DNA of 6,727 nt, from the NCBI GenBank assembly GCA_027039295.1, contig JALWEW010000133.1, positions 1 through 6,727 of the forward strand. Direction: 5' to 3'. Both the position numbers and the translations under genes were made by a program. The notes under the pieces are model-generated. The model ran no database searches. It saw only the letters and a list, made by a program, of their open reading frames with translations, and had not been told where the DNA came from. Positions within the stretch are counted from its first letter, which is position 1. Each line of letters begins with the position of its first letter. This DNA is from Acidilobaceae archaeon (GTDB taxonomy: Archaea > Thermoproteota > Thermoprotei_A > Sulfolobales > Acidilobaceae). Shown here piece after piece: positions 1-5,097 of this stretch.

Positions 1-173
1 TCACGATAGAGGTCGTCGGTAGCGAGTTCCCAGTCAAGCTCTACCCCGGGGACAGGTTCCTCCACCTAGTCCTAGTAAAGCTCAACACGCCTGCAGCGAG
101 GCCATACAGTGGCGAGTACCACGGCCAGAGGGGCGTGAGACTCCCAAAGTTCATGGCCTGGGAGGCGACGTGA
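1..173 (+). CDS. dcd: dCTP deaminase, C-terminal part (5' truncated by window edge)
   Basis: The open frame (codons in phase with position 3) runs from the window edge to the TGA at 171-173 and gives the last 56 residues of a protein. It reads VKLYPGDRFLHLVLVKL, then PYSGEYHGQRGVRLPKF. The pattern of a YPG turn, a hydrophobic strand and a terminal PY-x-G-x-Y-x-GQ-x-G segment is what I expect from the C-terminus of archaeal dCTP deaminases, members of the trimeric dUTPase/Dcd superfamily, which convert dCTP to dUTP on the route to dTMP. The catalytic centre lies upstream, outside the window, so a bifunctional dCTP deaminase/dUTPase or a plain dUTPase cannot be excluded. A 72-nt gap containing a TATA-like element separates it from the next gene, so the downstream lyase probably has its own promoter. 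Confidence 0.75.
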   Translation, partial: TIEVVGSEFPVKLYPGDRFLHLVLVKLNTPAARPYSGEYHGQRGVRLPKFMAWEAT

Positions 174-201
174 GTCCCAGCGCGTGCCCCGCCATCCCTC
201 C

Positions 202-212
202 ACAATAAAATC
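202..212 (+). promoter_or_regulatory. TATA-like element upstream of the ammonia-lyase gene
   Basis: ACAATAAAATC is the only A/T-rich stretch in the otherwise G/C-rich gap between the dCTP deaminase stop and the lyase start. Its centre is about 39 nt upstream of the TTG start. With the usual archaeal distance of about 25-27 nt from TATA centre to transcript start, the leader would be only about 10-15 nt, which is common in crenarchaea. No clear BRE is visible. Assigned from position and composition only. Confidence 0.45.
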
Positions 213-245
213 CTGGGATACTGCTCTCTCCTGCTGGGAGGGGGA

Positions 246-1724
246 TTGGCCTCCGCCGAGTCCGCGGTCTTGAGGCTAACTTCATCATCCTGCCCTAGCC
301 TCGATGAAATAGTTAGCGTCGCCCTCGGAGAGTCTAGAATCGTCGTTGACGGCGACCTGAAGGAGAGGACTGCAGAGGCGAGGCGGCTCTACCTAAAGGA
401 GGCCGAGGAGAGGCCTCTCTACGGCTACTGCACGGGGCTCGGAGCCCTTCAGGGGGAGAAAGCCCCCTGCGGGCCCGAGTATGAAGACCGTATCCTGGAC
501 GAGCACGCCGCCGGAGTCGGGCCCTGGGCTCCTGCATGGCTGGTTAGGGGTTTCCTCGCCATATGGCTCAGCCAGGCCTCGAGAGGGGGCCACCCCCTGA
601 GACCCCTCCTAATCGAGCAGGTGGAGGAGGCCCTCGCAGCAGGTCTTACCCCCCTGGTGCCCCTCTATGGAAGTGTTGGGGCTAGCGGCGACCTGGCCCC
701 ATCGTCACACGCGCTCAGGTGCATACTGAGAGGGCGGGGCGAGGCCCTACTGGGAGGCGAGAGGCTCTCCTGCAGGGAGGCCCTGGCCAGGGTAGGCCTG
801 AGCCCCGTGGATCTACAAGTCGGGGAGGCCCTGGCTGCGATAAACAATACCGCGTGGAGTACGGCCCTTGCAGGAGCCGCCGTGTGGTCGGGTCTCACGC
901 TACTGGAGACCGGGTTAAGGGTGGCCGGGTACGCTCTCGAGGCGATAAGCTTTAACCCCGAGGAGTTCGGCCTAGGCGCCCAGGCGAAGCTCCACAAGAG
1001 CCAAGCCCGAGTCGCTAGGGAGCTGGAAGCGCTCAGGCCCTGCGGGAGGTCCGATAGGCTCCAGGATCCCTACAGTATAAGGTGCATACCCCATGTCTAT
1101 GGGGCAAGCCTCGAGGCCCTGGAGTGGGCTAGAGACCTCGTGGAGAGGGAGGCCTGCAGCCCCACCACGAACCCCGTCATAGCTGGCGGGAGGGCGTGGC
1201 ATACCTGCAACTTCAACACGATCTACGCCGGCCTAGCCGCCGAGGCCTCGGCGCTGGCGCTGATCCAGATGGCTAATATTACACTATACAGGATAGAGAG
1301 GCTCCTAGACGGGAGAATCAACGGTGTAGGCGACTTCCTCGCCGCTCCCGGAAGCAGTGTAGGGGCAATGATAATCCAGTACACCGCCGCCTCCCTCGCC
1401 TCCGAGGCCAGGTCACTCATGCATTCCAGACTCGCGGAGTGGATCCCGACGAGCCTGGGCCATGAGGACGCCAACCCGATGAGCCCCAACGCCGCCATGA
1501 GAGCCCTGAGGGTTGCGTGGATCCTCTCCTGGCTCCAGGCCATAGAGGCAGTTATGGCCTCCCTGATAAGGGCCAGGAAGGGCTTGCCCGACCCACTAGG
1601 CGTCAACGCCTCCCTCGAGGATCCCTCCGGCTCCGCGGCCAGGGCGAGGCAGGCCATACATGGCGACCGCCTACTCATTATCCTGGACAGCCTGGGCCAG
1701 CCGCGGGGGGCAGCGATTGCCTAG
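246..1724 (+). CDS. hutH: Aromatic amino acid ammonia-lyase (histidine/phenylalanine ammonia-lyase family)
   Basis: Cytosolic MIO-dependent lyase of 492 aa, the normal length for bacterial-type HAL (about 500). It should remove ammonia non-oxidatively from an aromatic amino acid, histidine to urocanate if it is a true HAL. Visible family residues: catalytic Tyr59 in YGYCTGLG (usually YGVNTGFG); His87 in DEHAAGVG, at the position of the HAL substrate-selectivity histidine; the self-cyclising triad Ala146-Ser147-Gly148 in GSVGASGDLAP; Asn200 in AINNT; Tyr276 and Arg279 in QDPYSIRC; Glu407 in IPTSLGHEDA. The standard NFHG motif reads NFNT instead, so the substrate is uncertain. The TTG start follows a purine-rich SD (GGGAGGGGGA, 236-245). 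No hutU, hutI or other histidine-degradation gene is in the window. The end overlaps the kinase gene by 8 nt. Family assignment is firm; substrate is not. Confidence 0.9.
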   Translation: MASAESAVLRLTSSSCPSLDEIVSVALGESRIVVDGDLKERTAEARRLYLKEAEERPLYGYCTGLGALQGEKAPCGPEYEDRILDEHAAGVGPWAPAWLVRGFLAIWLSQASRGGHPLRPLLIEQVEEALAAGLTPLVPLYGSVGASGDLAPSSHALRCILRGRGEALLGGERLSCREALARVGLSPVDLQVGEALAAINNTAWSTALAGAAVWSGLTLLETGLRVAGYALEAISFNPEEFGLGAQAKLHKSQARVARELEALRPCGRSDRLQDPYSIRCIPHVYGASLEALEWARDLVEREACSPTTNPVIAGGRAWHTCNFNTIYAGLAAEASALALIQMANITLYRIERLLDGRINGVGDFLAAPGSSVGAMIIQYTAASLASEARSLMHSRLAEWIPTSLGHEDANPMSPNAAMRALRVAWILSWLQAIEAVMASLIRARKGLPDPLGVNASLEDPSGSAARARQAIHGDRLLIILDSLGQPRGAAIA

Positions 1725-3006
1725 GGTGACCCTTGAGCTCACGCTGGGCGAGCAGGCGAGGATCTTCGGGCCGGCGAGGGTTAGGGTCATCAGGGGCTCC
1801 GTCAGCATCCTCGGGGCCGAGCTGGGCTCGGGCGAGGAGTTCGAGCTGCGCAGGTTCAGGAGTTACCCCATAACCTCACTGTCAGAGCACAGCAGCGTCG
1901 AGGTAGACGTAAGAGAGGGAGGGCGCGTGGAGGCCCCCGTCGAGGGAGAGAACCACTACTTTCAATGGCTCGAGGCCGCTGACGAGATCATCAGGGAGTC
2001 TAGGGGCCCCACAGTCGTGGCAGTCGTGGGCCCCGTCGAGGCCGGTAAGACCAGCTACGCCGCCCTCCAGGCCAACAGGGCCCTAGCGCACAGCATAATC
2101 TCGGCCATCATAGACGCCGACATAGGCCAGGCCGACATAGGCCCCCCGGGATTCGTGAGTCTCGCAATACCCTCCTCATGGGTCGAGTGGCTTAGGGCCC
2201 TCGAGCCGCTCAGGATGAAGTTCGTCGGCTCGATCGAGCCTGCACCCGTCGCCGGGAGGCTCATAACCGCCTCGCGAGAGCTAGTCGAGACCGCTAGGAG
2301 AAGGGGCTCAGGGCTCGTCGTGGTTGACACCGACGGGTGGACCGAGGGCTGGCAGGCCATGGAGTTGAAGTCCGACCTGGCCTGGGCCATAGGAGCCGAC
2401 TACATCGTAGTCCTAGGCGACGACGAGCTGGCACGCTACATGAGGAGAGCCACGCGGGCCAGCGTCTACAGTCTGCCCTCCCCAAGCGTGAAGGCTGAGA
2501 GGGACCGCGGCGACAGGCGCCTCCTAAGGGCCGAGAACTACAGGAGGTTCCTCAGTGGAGCCCGCGTAGAGGTGGACCTCGAAAAAGTGTCTGTAAGGGG
2601 GAGCTGCTCGCTGTCCGGGACGCCGGTTAGAGACGAGCAGGTAACCCGGGAGACCGTCCACAGCCTGGGGGTGGAGGCCGTACGCGTGACTAGGTACCCC
2701 GGAGGCCTCTGCATAGTAGTAGACAGCCAGAGCCCCCCTGATCCACAGGCCGTTAGAACCCTGCAGAGGCGGCTGGGCGTTAGGGAGCTACTCGTGGCCT
2801 ACACCGGGGGCTTCGAGGGCGTCCTCTCGGCCCTCACCACGAGGGACGGGAACGAGTACCCCGCCCTCCTAAGGGAGGTGGACTTCGACTCTATGAGAGC
2901 GGTCTTCGACACTTGCTGCCACGTAGAGCCGGTGGCGGTCTCCTTCAGCAGGCTGAGGCTAGGCGAGAACTACAGCGAGATAGGTAGGGGCAGAATATGG
3001 GTTTAA
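1717..3006 (+). CDS. Polynucleotide 5'-kinase, Grc3/Clp1 family
   Basis: A P-loop kinase of 429 aa predicted to transfer phosphate from ATP to the 5'-hydroxyl of RNA (and perhaps DNA). The family acts in tRNA splicing and pre-rRNA processing in eukaryotes, and archaeal members have been described as polynucleotide kinases. Residues 1-75 look like the small beta-rich N-terminal domain (GPARVRVIRGSVSILGAEL). The kinase core has Walker A GPVEAGKTS at 105-113 (Lys111), the family hallmark DADIGQADIGPPG at 133-145, Walker B-like VVVDTDGW at 201-208, and a basic helical lid around 262-280 (RDRGDRRLLRAENYRRFL). A C-terminal beta-rich domain follows to the end. I chose TTG 1717, preceded by a G-run at 1705-1710; GTG 1726 is also possible. 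The ATG at 1660 would add 19 residues lying entirely inside the lyase gene with no family resemblance. The overlap with the lyase stop implies coupled translation. Confidence 0.88.
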   Translation: MPRVTLELTLGEQARIFGPARVRVIRGSVSILGAELGSGEEFELRRFRSYPITSLSEHSSVEVDVREGGRVEAPVEGENHYFQWLEAADEIIRESRGPTVVAVVGPVEAGKTSYAALQANRALAHSIISAIIDADIGQADIGPPGFVSLAIPSSWVEWLRALEPLRMKFVGSIEPAPVAGRLITASRELVETARRRGSGLVVVDTDGWTEGWQAMELKSDLAWAIGADYIVVLGDDELARYMRRATRASVYSLPSPSVKAERDRGDRRLLRAENYRRFLSGARVEVDLEKVSVRGSCSLSGTPVRDEQVTRETVHSLGVEAVRVTRYPGGLCIVVDSQSPPDPQAVRTLQRRLGVRELLVAYTGGFEGVLSALTTRDGNEYPALLREVDFDSMRAVFDTCCHVEPVAVSFSRLRLGENYSEIGRGRIWV

Positions 3007-3161
3007 AGCCCCCGAGAGACACAGCTTAAGCTACTAGCTAATCAACTCCCAGCCTCCTCGAGACCGCTGGGGCCCGATGAGGAGCGATGGGCAGCCTTAG
3101 CCCCCTAGATGGGGGCTATGTGGAGCCATTGTAGCGCTGAGGGCGCACCGGGGGCCGGGGC
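3007..3161. other. Intergenic leader region with potential RNA structure, no clear gene
   Basis: This 155-nt gap between the kinase and the phosphoesterase holds no recognisable protein or RNA gene. A/T-rich candidates for a promoter are TTTAAA at 3002-3007, at the kinase stop, and the palindrome AGCTTAAGCT at 3023-3032. Either would leave a leader of 100 nt or more before the ATG at 3162. The leader could fold CTCCTC (3054-3059) with GAGGAG (3079-3084), a perfect 8-bp hairpin at 3098-3118, and GCGC (3134-3137) with GCGC (3143-3146). A 15-codon ORF (3087-3134, MGSLSPLDGGYVEPL) with GAGGAG just upstream shares the phosphoesterase frame but ends in a stop. Confidence 0.4.
3098..3118 (+). repeat. 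Perfect 8-bp inverted repeat (hairpin) upstream of the phosphoesterase
   Basis: TAGCCCCC at 3098-3105 and GGGGGCTA at 3111-3118 form a perfect 8-bp stem with loop TAGAT. There is no downstream T-run, so it is not a classical intrinsic terminator. It lies 43 nt before the phosphoesterase ATG and could be a leader structure, part of a small RNA, a protein-binding palindrome, or chance in G/C-rich DNA. Confidence 0.5.
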
Positions 3162-3884
3162 ATGGGCGGGCTCTATGCTACGGCGGACATACATGCCCCC
3201 AGATACTACGCCCTCTTCCGGGAGGCTCTAGCCAGGCTCTCCCGGGAGTCTGGCGAGGTCTGCGCGCTGATACTAGCTGGTGACATAGTCGATAAGGGCA
3301 GGGCCTCCATGTTGGAGCCCGTATTGGAAGCGATAGACTCGGAGCTGGGAGCTATCAAGGTCGTGGCAGTCTTCGGCAACGAAGAGTACGAGGAGGTTAG
3401 GGACTCCCTCAGGAGGATCAGTGCTGGGAGGGTCGAGTGGCTCGACGATAGCGTCACATATATTGAGTGCAATAAGGAGAGAATAGGCATAGTCGGCACC
3501 TCGGGGGCCCTCGATAGGCCTACACGGTGGCAGAGGAGGCACAAGCCCCACCTGGCTAGGGTCTACGCTGAGAGGCCGAGGATCGTCGAGGGCCTTCTAT
3601 CCGAGGCCAAGCGCAACGCCGATAGGGTGGTACTAGTATCCCACTACGGCCTATCTCGGGCCACCCTCAGAGGCGAGGATCCGAGGATTTGGCCCGAGAT
3701 GTATAGCAGAGCGATGGAGGAGGTCGTGAGGAGGCTTAGGCCCGACGCCGCTGTACACGGCCACGCACATAATGGCACGCCCTACGCCCTCATCGGCGGT
3801 GTGCCCGTGTATAACGTGGCCCTCCCCCTGAATAGAAGGATCGTTGAGGTGAAGTGGAGGAGGGGCCTAGAGGCCTTCCTGTAG
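3162..3884 (+). CDS. Calcineurin-like metallophosphoesterase (Icc-type)
   Basis: A soluble protein of 240 aa with the motif series of the two-metal phosphoesterase superfamily (PF00149 type) in order: D9-x-H11 (ATADIHAP), G40-D41-x-x-D44 (AGDIVDKG), G72-N73-E74 (FGNEEY), H161 in VSHYG, and GH201-x-H203 (VHGHAHNG). These would bind two divalent metals and hydrolyse a phosphomono- or diester; the substrate cannot be told from sequence. The third motif reads GNEE where many members have GNHD or GNHE, so the usual catalytic histidine after Asn is a glutamate; I recall this variant from other archaeal members. The ATG is well fixed because in-frame stops lie at 3132-3134 and 3138-3140, but no clear SD precedes it. 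Its 3' end overlaps the convergent methyltransferase gene by 18 bp. Confidence 0.85.
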   Translation: MGGLYATADIHAPRYYALFREALARLSRESGEVCALILAGDIVDKGRASMLEPVLEAIDSELGAIKVVAVFGNEEYEEVRDSLRRISAGRVEWLDDSVTYIECNKERIGIVGTSGALDRPTRWQRRHKPHLARVYAERPRIVEGLLSEAKRNADRVVLVSHYGLSRATLRGEDPRIWPEMYSRAMEEVVRRLRPDAAVHGHAHNGTPYALIGGVPVYNVALPLNRRIVEVKWRRGLEAFL

Positions 3885-4484
3885 GAGGCCCTCCTCGTCC
3901 CACATTATACCGGCCTCGAGGAGCCTCTTAACGCCCGGCGCTATCCAAGGCTCACCGTCCTTCACGGGGTAGGCGTAGGGCAGCTCCAACTCGAGGCTAC
4001 CCAGGGGAGTCTCGATTGTGAGCCTGGGCGAGACCGCAAGCTCTATCTCATCGAGACTCGCGCCCTCGGCAACCATTAGTGCCACCTTGACGGCGCCGTC
4101 GATGCTGAGCTGCGCCCTCCCCAGGTTCCTCTTGGCCGCGTTCGTGTATATCATCGAGAGAAGCCTGGTCCTACCCCTAGGGGGGTGGTCGCCCATGATG
4201 CCTCCAACGACTATACAGCAAGCCCTCGAGGCCTCCCAGGGCTCCAGCCTCCTGGGGGCCCAGGGATCCAGGACTATGGCCTCGGCCCTGTTATAGAGTG
4301 GCGAGGCGCTCCAGATCATGGCCTCGGCGCCCAGGCGCTCCACGAGGGCGGCCAGCTCCGGCCTCCCGAGGTTGGCTATGGTGACCCCGAAGCCCTTGCT
4401 CCCCGCGACACTGACGGCCTCCCTGTACTCCTCCAGCATCCACCTTGACATGCCTTCCTCCATGTGCTCTATGACCACCCTCAA
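3867..4484 (-). CDS. Sfm1-like SPOUT-fold SAM-dependent methyltransferase (PF04252 type)
   Basis: A protein of 205 aa resembling yeast Sfm1, a SPOUT-fold enzyme that monomethylates an arginine of ribosomal protein Rps3; the Pfam family was earlier called a predicted RNA methyltransferase. The N-terminus RVVIEHMEEGMSRW (2-15) resembles the Sfm1 start. The most diagnostic stretch is VVGGIMGDHPPRGRT (92-106), the glycine-rich SAM-binding loop conserved from archaea to yeast. LDP (72-74) and LPYAYPVKDGEPWIAPG near the C-terminus also fit. SPOUT enzymes bind SAM in a knotted C-terminal fold, usually as dimers, though yeast Sfm1 is reported as a monomer. The start is TTG (4484-4482 on the + strand numbering); it restores the family N-terminus MRVVIEHMEEG, while the next in-frame GTG would remove two residues. 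It is divergent from Alba. The archaeal substrate is unknown. Confidence 0.85.
   Translation of the reverse strand: MRVVIEHMEEGMSRWMLEEYREAVSVAGSKGFGVTIANLGRPELAALVERLGAEAMIWSASPLYNRAEAIVLDPWAPRRLEPWEASRACCIVVGGIMGDHPPRGRTRLLSMIYTNAAKRNLGRAQLSIDGAVKVALMVAEGASLDEIELAVSPRLTIETPLGSLELELPYAYPVKDGEPWIAPGVKRLLEAGIMWDEEGLLQEGL
3872..3890. repeat. Imperfect palindrome at the overlapping stop codons of convergent genes
   Basis: GGCC (3872-3875) plus TCC (3877-3879) can pair with GGA (3884-3886) plus GGCC (3887-3890), with one bulged T and loop TGTA. A competing stem, AGGAG (3883-3887) with CTCCT (3891-3895), overlaps it. Because it is near-palindromic it would form in transcripts of both convergent genes, close to their 3' ends. 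No T-run follows on either strand, so termination is only a possibility. Confidence 0.35.
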
Positions 4485-4514
4485 ACCGGGGGCCCCACGG
4501 GCTTTGGAGGCAAC

Positions 4515-4525
4515 GCTTTTATATC
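4515..4525. promoter_or_regulatory. TATA element in the Alba / methyltransferase divergent region
   Basis: GCTTTTATATC is the one distinct A/T-rich element in the 102-nt divergent gap. Read on the + strand, AACGCTTTTATATC resembles a crenarchaeal BRE plus TATA and predicts an Alba transcript start near 4546, with a leader of about 40 nt. Read on the - strand, GATATAAAAGC also looks like a TATA box and predicts a methyltransferase transcript starting near 4494, about 10 nt before its TTG. The + strand reading is the better match. Confidence 0.65.
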
Positions 4526-4573
4526 GCCTACCCGGGCCTCTCAGGCTGGCGCACCAGCAAAGACGCCGGAGTA

Positions 4574-4580
4574 GAGGTGG
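4574..4580 (+). promoter_or_regulatory. Strong Shine-Dalgarno site of the Alba gene
   Basis: GAGGTGG is complementary to the CACCTC part of the archaeal 16S rRNA 3' end and lies 6 nt before the ATG at 4587. It is the best SD in the window, fitting a highly expressed chromatin protein, and it fixes the start. Confidence 0.75.
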
Positions 4581-4586
4581 GCAAGT

Positions 4587-4889
4587 ATGGTCTGCGAGGG
4601 AGCACCCGAGGTCAGGATCGGTAAGAAGCCCGTGATGAACTACGTACTCGCGATACTAACCACCCTAATGGAGCAGGGCAGCGGCAAGGTCGTGGTAAAG
4701 GCTAGGGGGAGGAACATCAGCAGGGCTGTAGACGCCGTGGAAATAGTGAGGAACAGGTTCGTACAGAACATAAAGGTCGAGAGCTGCGTCACCGGCAGCC
4801 AGGAGATAACGGTCACCGACCCCCAGACTGGCGAGCAGAGGACACGCAGAGTCAGCAGCATAGAGATCTGCCTCTCGAAGGAGGGCTAA
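4587..4889 (+). CDS. albA: Alba DNA/RNA-binding chromatin protein (Alba1 type)
   Basis: A small basic protein of 100 aa, typical for Alba (about 90-100). Alba dimers coat double-stranded DNA and also bind RNA in crenarchaea. The signature is VRIGKKPVMNYVLAILT (9-25); Lys13-Lys14 match the Lys16-Lys17 pair of Sulfolobus Alba1, the site of acetylation that weakens DNA binding. KARGRNISRAVDAVEIVRNRF (38-58) carries the conserved second helix, and Phe58 matches the dimer-dimer contact Phe60 of Sulfolobus Alba1, which favours Alba1 over Alba2. The beta3-beta4 hairpin with tip DPQTGEQRTRR (78-88) would reach into the DNA minor groove. Three cysteines (3, 67, 95) are unusual for the family as I know it. 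It has a good TATA element and the strongest SD here, and appears monocistronic, with 208 nt before deoC. Confidence 0.95.
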   Translation: MVCEGAPEVRIGKKPVMNYVLAILTTLMEQGSGKVVVKARGRNISRAVDAVEIVRNRFVQNIKVESCVTGSQEITVTDPQTGEQRTRRVSSIEICLSKEG

Positions 4890-4897
4890 CCCCCTCC
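4880..4897 (+). terminator. Possible 3'-end hairpin of the Alba gene
   Basis: GGAGGG (4880-4885) and CCCTCC (4892-4897) form a 6-bp stem around the TAA stop, followed by CTAAACAG. There is no T-tract directly after it; the nearest T-rich run is GTCTTTCT at 4927-4934. Crenarchaeal terminators depend mainly on T-rich tracts, so this is a weak call. Confidence 0.25.
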
Positions 4898-4919
4898 CTA
4901 AACAGAGGCACCACAGAGG

Positions 4920-4984
4920 ACAGCGGGTCTTTCTGAACGTGCACAATCCATCCCAAACTGCTCCTGGTGCCTTGTACCCGCTGT
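4920..4984. repeat. Distant 9-bp inverted repeat enclosing 47 nt between Alba and deoC
   Basis: ACAGCGGGT (4920-4928) is exactly complementary in reverse to ACCCGCTGT (4976-4984). The enclosed 47 nt (4929-4975) are less G/C-rich than the surrounding genes and show no convincing ORF. The element could be the closing stem of a small structured RNA or a paired protein-binding site. No tRNA T-loop, C/D boxes or H/ACA ACA box was found. Chance cannot be dismissed. Confidence 0.35.
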
Positions 4985-5023
4985 AGATTGGATGCGAGGG
5001 ACGCATGCTCCTCCTCGAGAGGG

Positions 5024-5037
5024 CGTTCCCTGGAACG
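5024..5037. promoter_or_regulatory. Palindrome upstream of the deoC TATA element, possible operator
   Basis: CGTTCC-CT-GGAACG is a 14-bp palindrome with a 2-nt centre that ends 12 nt before the TATA-like element at 5050-5056. This position suits a site for a dimeric archaeal regulator upstream of the BRE/TATA. A smaller inverted repeat, ATGCG-AGGGA-CGCAT (4992-5006), lies just before it. The function is inferred from symmetry and position only. Confidence 0.35.
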
Positions 5038-5049
5038 TTAAGCGTCGCA

Positions 5050-5056
5050 TTAATTA
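5050..5056 (+). promoter_or_regulatory. TATA-like element of the deoC transcript
   Basis: TTAATTA, in the context CATTAATTAGG, is the most A/T-rich stretch between Alba and deoC. It predicts a transcript start near 5079, about 19 nt before the chosen GTG at 5098 and just before the SD-like GGGTGGTG (5084-5091). It lies inside the longer open frame that begins at ATG 5005, which argues against that upstream start. Confidence 0.5.
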
Positions 5057-5097
5057 GGCATGAGTATACCGTGAGACACTGCTGGGTGGTGCATCCA

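Noticed and set aside
1223..1678. Open frame of 151 codons antisense to the lyase gene
   Set aside because: It is opposite a well-supported gene, has no family resemblance, and long antisense frames are expected in G/C-rich DNA. The antisense frame at 665-997 is rejected for the same reason.
1660..1716. In-frame ATG extension of the kinase gene
   Set aside because: The extra 19 residues lie wholly within the lyase coding region, do not resemble the Grc3/Clp1 N-terminus, and lack a good SD; TTG 1717 or GTG 1726 fits better.
3074..3144. Possible C/D box guide RNA (GATGA at 3076-3080, CTGA at 3137-3140)
   Set aside because: The C box lacks the RT of RTGATGA, no internal D' and C' boxes are visible, the flanks do not pair correctly for a kink-turn, and an 8-bp hairpin occupies the guide region.
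4018..4448. + strand open frames opposite the Sfm1-like gene
   Set aside because: They mirror a - strand gene with strong family motifs and show none of their own.
4890..5004. tRNA or H/ACA RNA in the Alba-deoC gap
   Set aside because: No GGTTCGAATCC-type T-loop, no acceptor stem of the right geometry, and no ACA box after the 4920-4984 stem on either strand.
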